From Onchidella celtica (taxonomy: Eukaryota > Mollusca > Gastropoda > Systellommatophora > Onchidiidae), in the NCBI GenBank assembly GCA_963931925.1, contig OZ007569.1, positions 4,636,007 through 4,700,006 of the forward strand: a stretch of 64,000 nucleotides of DNA. The letters are read 5' to 3'. The translations under genes and the position numbers were made by a program. Shown piece after piece: positions 45,490-55,556 of the stretch (position 1 is the stretch's first letter; each line of letters starts with the position of its first letter). Below the pieces are notes generated by a model. It searched no databases, had not been told where the DNA came from, and saw nothing but the letters and a program-made list of their open reading frames with translations.

Positions 45490-45805
45490 GTCACGAAAAG
45501 TGATTTTCGCCCTCATCTTTTCTATGTACAAGTTTGGTTCATCAGCCTCGACTCTGCGAAAGCTTATTTTGAAAAAAAAAAAAAGCTGGAATCACAAAAT
45601 ATTTGAAACGGTATTTTCAGTTCAAGAACTAAATGTGAGTGTGCATGAGAAAACTCACAATAAGTCGGCAAAGCTGATTTTGAGAAAAACGGCTTTGAAG
45701 TGAAAATATGGGTCCGACACAAACTTCCAACTTGGCTGTTGTTTAGGGGACCGTGCATGTTACAGGGTAAACTGTAGTCGAGCAGTGAACACTACTCACT
45801 ATGAT
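45490..45805 (+). repeat. Dispersed repeat R, copy 1 (left of the LINE)
   Basis: Contains CTTGGCTGTTGTTTAGGGGA, then CCGTG..., GGTAAACTGTAG and GAACACTACTCACTATGAT. The same string order occurs at 48401-48480. The upstream half (about 45490-45620, AAAGTGATTTTCGCCCTC) resembles 55560-55690. The last bases, TATGAT (45800-45805), are the left duplication of the LINE. Confidence 0.65.
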
Positions 45806-45967
45806 AATAATAATAATAATAATATATACATTTATATAGCGCCAGGACTAAAACATTAAAAGCTCTAGGCGCTGTACACAGTAAAAAATCATAAAAGCAC
45901 ATTCAAATAAACTTACACACACACAGACAAACTAGTTTTATACATCCAAAATAGCAAGCTATAAAAT

Positions 45968-48340
45968 TCAGTTTTTAAAAAGAAATGTTTTTAACCTGTT
46001 TTTAAATATGTTTAGAGAGGCAGAATTTCGAACCTCTTGTGGTAAAGAATTCCACACACAGGGACCAAAACAACTAAAAGCTCTATCTCCATAATTTGAT
46101 GTTTTACACCTGGGAACAACCAGTTTGTTTTCTGTAGTAGATCTTAAAAATCTATCAGACTCATGTTTTTTCAAAAGTTCCGAAAGATAGGAGGGAGCTG
46201 AACCTTCAAGACATTTGTAAACCAAAACTGCAGCTTTAAATTTTATTCTGTTTTCAACAGTAAGCCAGTGAAGTTGGTCAATAAGGCTTGAGGCAGATTC
46301 TCTTTTTGATTTTCTAAAAATCAGTCTAGCTGCATTATTCTGAATTATCTGAAGGCGTTTTATTTTGTTGCTCGGAATTCCAAAGAGCAGAGAGTTACAA
46401 TAATCAAGCTTTGAAAACATAAGTGAAGTGATAAGTATTCGAGTTGCCTCTTGGGATATGAATGGACGAATAGAGCTGATGTTTTTTAATTGAAACATTA
46501 ATGATCGACATAATGAACTTATTTGATTTTCCATGCTGAGATCTGATTCTAAAATTGTGCCTAAGTTTTTAACTTTATTCACGTTTGCTACAGTGCTTTC
46601 ACCAAGATTTAATTTTACATTTTTAATTGCAGTAATTTGTCTTTTCTTTCCAATAATCATAACTTCTGTTTTGTCTTCATTTAGCTTTAGTTTGTTTTGG
46701 TTCATCCTGTCACGAGTGGAGTGAGTGCAATTAAGGGGATTGCTACAGAGCGGGTGTAGAGTAAGAATGACTCACAGTAGACAGCAAGTTAAGCGTGCTG
46801 TTGTGAGTAGTGGGAGGAAGTCTGAAGGAGGCGAAAGCGCTGTATAACTATCACTGCAAGTTAGAAGGTCCTAGGGAGCGGATCTGTGAATAATAGCCCA
46901 TCGGGCAGAGATAAAAGGAAGCAGTCGAGAAGACTAGTGAGAGTCTTTCCAGTTATGACTGGTATGTAGAATGTTGATTGATTATTATGATTGATGTATT
47001 ATATTATATTCGTCTATTACCATGATGTGAATAAGTATATGTGAGGAATGTGGAAGTCCTTGATATTGGATATAGCAATGTGCGCCATGAGCGATAGATG
47101 AAAGTGAGTTCATGGATTTGTAGCGCGAGTGAGTAGTGTGTACTCCGATGGAAGTGTGTTACCGTAAGATGTGTGGTGAGTGAAAGGTGAACTAGTGTGT
47201 GTACGCTTCATGGATTGTAAGGAGAGGTGGAGTGAATAGAAATGGTAGGGTATTATACCAATGTAATGTTATTCTTGTAGGTGTCGGGGACGGGCCGCAG
47301 AGCCACCTCGATGAGCACAGGGGATAGGCCAGCATAGGGCCGGAGGCCACACATAGGCCAGAAGTGAGGCTGTCAGTGCAGGACAGTAGAGGCACATAAA
47401 GTCGTGGCAGTCAGGCCACGGACAGGGACGTAGATATGAGAGTGAATGAGATACTATGTTGTTGCCATGTTGATAGGCTAGTGAACTGATATTATGTTGT
47501 TGCCATGTTGATGGCTATGGAAATAATAATGTGTTATTGCCCTGCGGAGGTGCTAGGGGAGTGCTAAGGTGTATGACAATAGGAAGGTGATATTGAGAGA
47601 CTGCGGTGCCAGTGAATCATTAATGTACTATTAAGACCCTGAGGGGAGAGGCTGAGGCCGAAGTGCCTTTAGGAGTAACTACCGGATTGTGGATCCGAGG
47701 GAGCGTGTGTGTGAGAATAAGGCCGTTGTACGGCAGTCATTTCAATAATATAATATATGTAATTGCGCTATTATATGTATAAGTATGTTTAATAAATGTG
47801 TGAGTCTGATGGGTTGTTTTGTTAAGTGTTAAACTTGTTTGTTCGTGATTGTCGTCCTGTCATAAACTATTACATTTCCCAGTCTGGGATTTGTGACACA
47901 TCCATTCTTTTGTGTCCATAATACACTTTTCACTATCTTTTATAACATTGTCAACATGACCTAAAGTCGTACCAGGGTGATATAGTTGGACATCATCAGC
48001 ATACTGATGGTAATAAAAACCATGATCTTTAAAAATATTAGACAGGGGCCCAATGTACATAATAAAGAGAGTGGGGCCTAAAACTGAGCCTTGTGGAACA
48101 CCATATGGCAGTATGTATTCTTTTGATTTTATGTTATCTGTTACAACAATTTGTTTTCGGTCACATAGATAGGACCTGAACCATTTCAGAGCTATACCAG
48201 AGATCCCATAGGTTGCTTCTAATCTGCAAAGCATAATTTCATGATCTATAGTGTCGAAGGCAGCTGATAGATCAAGAATGTTTAAACACGAAACCAAGCC
48301 CTTGTCCAGTAATCCAAACAAATCATTAACAATCTCTTTA
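45968..48340 (-). pseudogene. LINE reverse transcriptase C-terminal half, interrupted by the LTR
   Basis: The upstream segment (48340-47896) encodes the RT palm: LDLSAAFDTIDH, GVPQGSVLGPTLF and the catalytic YADDVQLY. The downstream segment (46705-45968) encodes the thumb and C-terminus: NKLKLNEDKTEVM, KNLGTILESDLSM, LDYCNSLLFG and FGPCVWNSLP. The frames join exactly across the insertion (EWM then NQNKLKL). Apart from the LTR the coding part is open. The N-terminus, including any endonuclease, is lost by 5' truncation at 48340. Confidence 0.85.
46708..47898 (+). mobile_element. Solo LTR (1191 bp) inserted in the LINE coding region
   Basis: Begins TGTCACGAG and ends TTGTGACA, with inverted TGTCAC/GTGACA termini. 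It is flanked by perfect 5-bp duplications CATCC (46703-46707 and 47899-47903) inside a LINE codon series. A GATAAAAGG box lies at about 46910 and AATAAA at about 47790, consistent with plus orientation. No internal coding region, so this is a solitary LTR from an LTR retrotransposon, most likely Ty3/Gypsy. Confidence 0.9.
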
Positions 48341-48488
48341 TATGATCTCTATAAAGGCTTTGTAAATAGACTACGGTCTCCTAACAAGATCCAAAAACTT
48401 CCGACTTGGCTGTTGTTTAGGGGACCGTGGAATGTTACAAGGTAAACTGTAGATGAGCAGTGAACACTACTCACTATGATCTCTATAA
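48341..48488 (+). repeat. Dispersed repeat R, remainder of copy 1 and copy 2
   Basis: TATGATCTCTATAAAGGC, TAGACTACGGTCTCCTAAC, CTTGGCTGTTGTTTAGGGGA, GGTAAACTGTAGATGAGCAG and again TATGATCTCTATAA. The second TATGATCTCTATAA shows a tandem unit of about 140 bp. The LINE lies within the first unit and a Harbinger element within the next. Confidence 0.65.
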
Positions 48489-49162
48489 GGGCCGGTTCAG
48501 ACAGGGCGGTTTAAACCGCGCGGTTGGAAACGCGCAGTTGCATTTTCAATGATAGCCTATGGAATCGTTCACACGTAACCGCAGCGTTTCCTCAACCGCC
48601 GCGGTTGTGAGTTTCCCCTCGCAACCGCGCGGTCGGCCAGCGGGTCGAGATACCTACACACATAGGCATCGTACACACACGGCTGGTCTCCCGCTCGGTT
48701 TGCAGTACGCCAGCCAATGAGAGAACAGGATGTGTGATGTAAACAAAAGCTTTCTGGGCTGATGCAATCCCTCATCGGGGTCTTGGTTGAGGACAGGTCG
48801 TCCTTGACTAGTTGCAGCAAGTCGTCAAATGATTTCCTGGACATTCTCAAATAATTGAAAAACTTTTCTTCATGCGCCCTTAAGGAAGGATACAGGGTGG
48901 TAAACATGCCGTGCGTTAGTCTATCACGTAGAATGGGATGAATCCAATATTATCTTTGTCTCTGTTTGCGTCGTTTTAAGCGGCGATGTAACAACCAAAC
49001 GCATGTTATTTCCTCCACATCCATCCTGACACTGCTTAAAATTTCCAGTTCTTGAGTCAACCGCTGTGGTTACGTCGCGTTGCAAACCGCCTTGTCTGAA
49101 CGATACCAGCGGGAAATGCGCGGTAGCCGTCGCGGTTGAAACCGCCCTGTCTGAACCGGCTG
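48489..49162 (-). mobile_element. PIF/Harbinger element, internally deleted (674 bp)
   Basis: The inverted ends share GCCGGTTCAGACAGGGCGGT and are flanked by the 3-bp duplication TAA (48486-48488 and 49163-49165), as usual for PIF/Harbinger. Sub-terminal sequence is rich in AACCGC/GCGGTT palindromes. It retains the start of the transposase gene on the minus strand, fused to the opposite end by an internal deletion. Confidence 0.88.
48790..48970 (-). pseudogene. Harbinger (HARBI1-like) transposase N-terminal fragment
   Basis: The minus strand encodes YWIHPILRDRLTHGMF, then LRAHEEKFFNYLRMSRKSF, then TKTPMRDCISPE, the conserved N-terminal region of Harbinger DDE transposases (WxHP, DEEKFFNYFRM, MRxxISPE patterns). 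A stop codon precedes YWIHP and similarity ends after ISPE, so the DDE catalytic core is deleted. The open frame continues to 48569 through terminal sequence that is not transposase. Confidence 0.8.
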
Positions 49163-49165
49163 TAA

Positions 49166-49819
49166 CTACAGTCTCCTGACAGCAATCACTTCAATATTAC
49201 TTGATCAATCAGCTATTGCCACTTTTAGGATTAAATGCAATTTTCTCAAAATCTTGTCTCGGGGGGTTACTGACTTCAATTTATCAGAAATGTCTTGTCT
49301 TTTATTATATGTACAGAACTCAAAATGTCATGTTGCCGACATATTGTGGGTTTTCCCATGCACACTCACAAATGGTGGGACCTTCAGTCTTTACAGATAG
49401 ATTTTCTCAGTTTCACATTTTTGTGACTGTCACTGTTTTCTCCCTGTAGTCTCCAGATATTTTCATCCATGGTTTAAAACATGATAGATTATTTCCAATC
49501 AAGCTTTTCACAAAACACAGCTGTTTGTTTTTTCTTTGCTTTTACTCTGCTAATCAGAAACATTTGGTCTTGAATTTCTCTTGATCCTCTAGGGTAAACA
49601 AGCTTGGCCTATACGCCTTCCGTTCATGGGTAAGTTGACCTGTGTAGACGGAAACAGACGCAGTCTAATTGACTGAGGTGATTATTAATTATCGCTCTAT
49701 TTTTTAACGAATGAATCATTCAAGCGTGACGACTGTGCAAAATAAATAGCAACGTTACCAAATCTCTACCTGAGTGGGATTCCAGAGATAAAATCAGCCG
49801 ATCTATCTAAATCCAGTCA

Positions 49820-49820
<1 letters not shown>
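49166..49820. other. Intergenic region
   Basis: The start (ACTACAGTCTCCTGACAG) may continue repeat R. Otherwise nothing is recognised. Confidence 0.35.
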
Positions 49821-49821
<1 letters not shown>

Positions 49822-49884
<63 letters not shown>

Positions 49885-49945
49885 TCTCTCTATCCCTCTC
49901 TCTCCCTCTCTCTCTCTCTCAATTTCTCTCTCTCTCTCTCTTTCC

Positions 49946-50032
<87 letters not shown>

Positions 50033-50045
50033 CCTCCCTCTCTCT
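49822..50045. repeat. (TC)n microsatellite
   Basis: About 220 bp of CT dinucleotides with CCCT and TTTC interruptions. Confidence 0.95.
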
Positions 50046-50491
50046 CGCTCCCGGGGTCTCAGAACACTTTGCAACCAGCGTCCTCTATTCCTCCCGGTTC
50101 TCAAACGCTCTTAGGCAGTTGCTGAGTGTGAAACCAGCCCATTCACTGATGTTGTCCTCCGATCTCTTTCTCTGTCTTCCTCTCCTCCTGCCTCCTCGCA
50201 CTGTTCCTTGTAGAATGGTTTTTGGCAAGTCCTGTTGATCTTGATACATGACCACACCATCTCATTTTCCTTCTTTTCACTGTGGACGACTGATCTTCGT
50301 ATGGGGTCCAATGGCTTGCCTTACTCTGGTCTGGACCAAGTTGGTAACGTGATCTTTGTATGAGATGCCAAGGATCTCGAGGAAACATCTCATCTCTAAT
50401 ACCTGAATCCTTCGCTCAAGTTCAGCCCGTTAGACTAGGCGTAAATAATTTCATTTTCATAATTTCAGCCTTGCCCAGTGTAGCATAAACA
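50046..50491. other. Intergenic spacer, possible LINE remnant
   Basis: The minus strand shows short stretches such as RRKMRWCGHV and RRQEERKTEKEIG in different frames, reminiscent of LINE C-termini (the RWxGHV motif), but too broken to assign. Confidence 0.35.
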
Positions 50492-50713
50492 GTCTTCACC
50501 ACAGGCTAATAAAATACCCAGACTGGATGATCCCATTGTGTGACGTCACAAAATAGCGAAAGCTCATGGACCGTCCGCCACATTAGGTTTAGGCTTACGA
50601 CCGACGCTTCAGCATAGCTACAATGCAGCGGTCGCTAAAACTCCATACGGTCATCATTTATAACAATAACAAAAGGCAGATGTAGACAATAAAATAAAAG
50701 GATGGGCAAGTTA

Positions 50714-53700
50714 TAATAGTTCGTCCATCAGGTATGATGATGACCTTAACAACACCAGAGGAATAAAGAACAGAAATTGTTGAGAATTTCAACACGTGGA
50801 CAATGAAGAGAACTAAAGGACACAGAGGACAGAATGGAAAGACTGTTCTTTCATGACTTATGGCTTCTCATGTGACTGATAAGTCCTATTTTTGCCCTGC
50901 AGACCCTTCCGCATAAATGACAAGAGTGCTCCGTTGGTTCAGTACCACTGGGCCTTTTCTTGCGCCGTTCTCTTTTTTTGATAGCCTGCTGGACTCTGTC
51001 AGCTTCCCATGCTTTGCTGCCTCTGGTAAGGGCCGCCCTCCAATTTGCACGATCAAGCGAGAGCTTTTCCCACTCACTCACATCAATGGCAAAGGCCTTC
51101 AGTGATTGCTTGAGAGTGTCTTTGTAACGTCTCTTTGGGGCCCCAACATTCCTCGTTCCATTGGAGAGCTCAGAGAAGAAGATTTGCTTAGGGAGTCTGG
51201 AGTCGGGCATTCTGACAACATGTCCTGCCCAACGTAGCTGAATTTTTTTCAGGTGGCAGAAGATGCTCAATTCCTTGGCACGATTGAGGACCTCAGTGTC
51301 TGGAATTTTATCCTGCCATTTGATCCTTAGGATCTTTCTAAGGCAGGCCAGATGAAAGTGATTTAGCTTTCTGGCATGCGATTGGTACACTGTCCAGGTT
51401 TCAGCCCCATAGAGTAGGGTGGGAAGGACCACAGCATTGTACACTTTCAGCTTAGTGTCTGTGCGAATGCCGGCAACATCCCACACTCTCTTTCGAAGCC
51501 TGCCAAATGCAGAGCTGGCTTTGCTGATTCTTGAGAGAATTTCAGTATCAACACGAGCCGTGGAAGACAGTGTACTGCCAAGATAGGTGAAGTTCTCCGA
51601 CACCTTCAGAAGACTGTCATGGACTTTGATATTTGGGGTCACAGGATACTTGTCGTCTGGAGTAGGCTGATGGAGCACTTTCGTCTTCTTTGTGCTTACT
51701 GTGAGGCCAAAGTTGTCACAGGCACTAGAGAACTTATCAACACAGTTTTGCATGCTATCCTCATCGTGTGCCAGAAGTGCACAATCATCAGCAAATAGTA
51801 GGTCACAGTCTTGAGTACTTTTGGTTTTGGTTTTTGCCTGAAGTCTCCTGAGGTTGAATAGACTGCCATCAGTTCGGTACTTGATGCTTACCCCTTGAGG
51901 AGGAGAGCTAAAGGCTTCTTGTAGCATTGCAGAGAACATGATGCTGAAGAGAGTTGGGGCTAAGACACAACCCTGTTTTACCCCATTTGTGACAGCAAAG
52001 GGCTCTGAAACACTGCCGTTGCTTTTGACTGCAGCTTGCATGCCATCATGAAACTGGCGCACTATTGTGATGAATTCGGGTGGACACCCAAACTTCGCCA
52101 AGATTTTCCAGAGGCCTTCACGACACACTGTGTCAAATGCTTTTGTGAGGTCAACAAATGTGATATACAGCGCTTTATTTTGTTCCATGCATTTTTCCTG
52201 AATCTGTCTGGCAGCAAAAATAATATCCGCCGTTCCCCTCTCTTTACGAAAGCCACATTGGCTCTCGGGAAGCAAGTCATTTGACGAGAGGTGATCAAGA
52301 AGGCGATTCAGAAGCATTCTTGCCAATATTTTGCCAGCAATTGAAAGTAAAGAGATTCCCCGATGGTTGTCACAGACTTGGCTGTCCCCTTTGTTTTTGT
52401 ACAGATGGATGATTGAAGCATCTTTGAAGTCCTGTGGCAGCTTCCCTGCTTTCAACATATGATTGAACAACTCGGCAACCTTTCAATAAGCTTTTCTCCA
52501 CCGAAGGCATACACCTCAGCAGGAATTGAATCCACGCCTGGTGATTGGTTAAAGGCCATCTGATTTGTGGCAGTTCGGGTCTCATTTGCTGTGAATGGCT
52601 TGGCAAGAGCTGCATTAATAGGAGTCTGAGGGAGGCGGTCAATGGACTCAGTATTTATATTTGATGGCCGATTTAGCACACCTTCGAAATGTTCTGCCCA
52701 ATGCTGAATTATGGCATTCAATTCAACAATGCGTGTTGAACCATCTGACGCAAGAAGTGGCGTCGTGCCAGAGCGGGATGGTCCAAACACAGCTCGGAGG
52801 CTCTCAAAGAACTTTCTAGTGTTGTTTGTGTCGGCATATTTCTGAGTTTCTCTTACTCGCTCTTCAAGCCAGTCATTTTTCATTTTCCTCAGCTTCTTCT
52901 GGAGTACACCCTTACATGCACGCAGTGCATCAGCTTTTGCTGTGGAAGAGGGGTCACTGCAGTGAGCTTGGATGAGACTATTTTTTTCTTTGATGAGCAC
53001 TTTGATTTCATTATCATTATCATTGAACCAGTCCTGGTGCTTGCGGACAGGAAAACCAACTGTGCTGCTGGCGCAAGAGTGTACAGTCGTTTTTAGGTCA
53101 GTCCAGCTCTGTTCAATGTTCTCAGGATCAAAAGTCACGCAATCCAATTTTGAGGAGAGTTCTGATGAGAGCTCGCTCTGTTTCTCAGCTGAGCAGAGTT
53201 TTGAAACATTTAGGCGTTTAGGTGGCGCTTTCCCTTGAGGGCGTCTATTGCGCCTCAATGTTAGTCTGAGCTTGCAAACAATGAGTCTGTGGTCAGTTCC
53301 ACACTCGGCACCACACATCGCCTTTGTTACAAGGACATCCTTTCTGTCAGTCTCCCTCACAATGACATAGTCTATGAGATGCCAATGCTTTGAGCCTGGA
53401 TGCATCCATGACGTTCTGTTTCTCACGGGGAGACTAAAATTTGTGTTGGTAATGAACAGGCCAAATTCAGCGCACAAAGTAAGTAAGCGCAACCCATTGT
53501 TATTGCATGAACCAACTCCATGAGGGCCCAAAACATTTGGCCACGCTGAGATTTCGGAGCCAACCCTAGAATTGAAGTCCCCCAAGAGAATCAGCTTATC
53601 AGCTGCCGGGACAGAGCATATGACAGATTCTAGATCAGAATAGAACTTGTATTTGGCTTGATCTGGGTTTGTCATGATGGGCGCATATGCGCTAATGAGG

Positions 53701-54796
53701 GTGGCTGACTGGCTTTTCCCAACTGGGATCCTGAGTGCCATTAGCCTGTCATTTATTTCAATTGGCATGGACTGCAAGTTTCTGACAAGGTCATTTTTAA
53801 TTGCAAACCCAACACCATGCTGTCTCGGTTCGACTGCACCCTTGCCTTTCCAGAAGAAGGTGTATCCACCACTGAGCTCTTTGAGTTGGCCACTATCAGG
53901 GAGTCTGGTCTCACTGAGTGCCACTATGTCCAGGTTTTACCTGCTGAGCTCAATGGCAATAAGTGCAGTGCGTCTTTCCGGGTTGTTTGAGTTGTCCTGT
54001 AGTGTGCGTATATTCCAGGCTCCTAGCCTGAGTAAGCTGAATTTCTTTTTGTTTCGACCGCAAAAAGGGATCCCCACCGGTCGCGGTATACCAGTCAGGG
54101 TGATGTGAAGTGGGCTTTCTTTAGGGCACCTTTTCTAGCCCCTTCCTCAGTTGAGGTGAGCAGTGCTATCCTTAAACAAGGCTGCTCAGCTACTGTGGGT
54201 GCTGCCTCCCCACGCCTCCACTTCAATCGACGATAAGCGACCATAGCCCACAGCCACCAACGTGTAGGTCTGTGCTAACAGCTTCCAGTCTATCCAAACC
54301 TGCTGCCACCGCACTCGCCCATCGCCGTTGGAATTTTGAGAGGAAAGAAGACGAGACAAAGATGAAAGAAGACGAGGTGAGTGTTAAGACTGGTGCAAAG
54401 AATTTGTTTTTAGTGAGAAAGAGCTGCGCAAACATCAGACTCACTCGCCTGGACACAACTTATCCAAGTGGCAAGACAGGGTCAAGACGACTGGAAATGT
54501 ATCCAGGTGCAGGAGGATGCCAGAGGGAGAGTCATATTGCCTGACCGGCTGCCTGTAGGCTACTCCACAGCCTCGCAGTCCCAACTGACTAGGGTGAAAG
54601 ACCCAAACCAAAGAACACCAATACTGGTGGATGCTCTGTGTCACGATATCCAGGCCAGAGTGACGGTATATTGCCATCTGCCCTATCAATCAACCACTGG
54701 CCTGCTGCCGCCAGCTTCGAAGCTGCGTCCGGTAAGTTTGCTCAATTCTTCGTCTGTGATTTAGGCAAACAAGCCTATGACCACACCGCTACCGGG
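50714..54796 (-). mobile_element. Near full-length LINE with C2H2 finger tail (4083 bp)
   Basis: Inserted in MITE copy E with a 6-bp duplication AAGTTA (50708-50713 and 54797-54802). Minus strand: about 0.7 kb 5' region, endonuclease, reverse transcriptase, C2H2 finger and a 3' UTR. The 3' end lacks a clear poly(A), ending with GGTCATCATCATACCTGATG a short way before the junction. Only one long coding region is evident. The clade is uncertain (RTE-like single-ORF layout; the finger tail is distinctive). Confidence 0.9.
50851..54120 (-). pseudogene. LINE endonuclease-reverse transcriptase, one stop and one frameshift
   Basis: The frame opens near 54120. APE-type endonuclease: LGAWNIRTLQDN, LDIVALSETRLP, LLGDFNSRVG and GTDHRLIVCKL. 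Reverse transcriptase: PQDFKDASIIHLYKNKGD, TFVDLTKAFDTV, GVKQGCVLAPTLFSIMF and the catalytic LLFADD. After the thumb (LPTLLYGAETWT) comes RWAGHVVRMPDSRLPKQ and a C-terminal C2H2 finger (CHLCG...LISHMRSH) ending at 50851. Two defects are seen: TAA at 53937-53939 in the endonuclease (LSR then NLDIV) and a one-base deletion near 52480 between the domains. Otherwise open, so the copy is fairly recent. A diverged tail of the same family is at 12577-12970. Confidence 0.9.
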
Positions 54797-55183
54797 AAGT
54801 TAATGTATTATTAATACATGTACAACCAATCTTGACAAATAAAAAGAAATTTCTACTGCAGATAGAACTAGAATCGGAATTTCCCGAGCGGCGGCCATGT
54901 TGGTTATGCAGTCGTCGCTCGGGAAATTCCGTAAAAAACGACACAGCCCGAAGCTCGTGTTTCCAGTCTGGTTAATTTATTAGTCTGTGGGTCTTCACTG
55001 AAAAAGAAACGGATGTTAAAATAATGTCTCAAGCAAGTCTGACGTTTTCCTCCTACTTCATTGACCTGGTTTGCCAAGTCAAAGCCCCAAATCATAAAAC
55101 GCTCTGGCATATAGGTTGTTTACAGTGGACACGTTATAATTATTTATAGATGAAGACCACATGCCGAAAAAACTACAATAACA

Positions 55184-55548
55184 CACAGGCTAATAAATTA
55201 ACCAGACTGGAAACACGAGCTTCGGGCTGTGTCGTTTTTTACGAAATTTCCTGAGCGACGACTGTATAACCAACATGGCCGCCGCCCGGGAAATTCCGAT
55301 TCTAGTTCTATCTGCAGTAGAAATTTCTTTTCATTTGTCAAGATTGGTTGTACATGTATTAATTTCTTGGTGCGGAACCAAACTTCCGCGTTCAGTAGGC
55401 GCGTCAAAATGGTGTCATTCAAAATTGTAGCTATGCTGAAGCGTCGGTCGTTACCGTAAACCTAATGTGGAGGATGGTTCATGACCTTTCGCTGTTTTGT
55501 GACGTCACACAATGGGATCATCCAGTCTGGGTATTTTATTAGTCTGTG
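55184..55548 (-). mobile_element. MITE family M, copy F (365 bp)
   Basis: Ends are CACAGGCTAATAAATTAACC and ...TTATTAGTCTGTG. The flanks CAATAACA (55176-55183) and CCATAACC (55549-55556) match at 6 of 8 positions. It is almost collinear with copy A in inverse orientation and keeps the shared 76-codon open frame and the CRE octamer. Confidence 0.88.
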
Positions 55549-55556
55549 CCATAACC

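Larger units (their letters stand above)
45806..48340 (-). mobile_element. CR1/L2-like LINE, 5'-truncated, split by a solo LTR
   Basis: Minus-strand LINE with a (TTA)-type microsatellite tail (plus strand AATAATAAT at 45806 onwards). It is flanked by TATGAT on both sides (45800-45805 and 48341-48346), read as the target duplication. Without the 1191-bp LTR and its duplication the LINE is about 1.34 kb, covering the reverse transcriptase catalytic region to the 3' end. Clade assignment is inferred from the sequence style and tail. Confidence 0.8.
50500..54989 (+). mobile_element. MITE family M, copy E, split in two by a LINE
   Basis: The left half is 50500-50713 and the right half is 54803-54989. 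The outer flanks carry a perfect 8-bp duplication GTCTTCAC (50492-50499 and 54991-54998, with one extra G at the right edge). This shows that the halves, 4.1 kb apart, are one insertion. Joined at AAGTTA they restore the structure of copies B and C. Confidence 0.9.

Noticed and set aside
55229-55459. Possible THAP domain in the MITE M open frame (FPERR...SICSRNF)
   Set aside because: Only a superficial resemblance: the N-terminal Cys pair is absent and the order of motifs does not fit a THAP fold.
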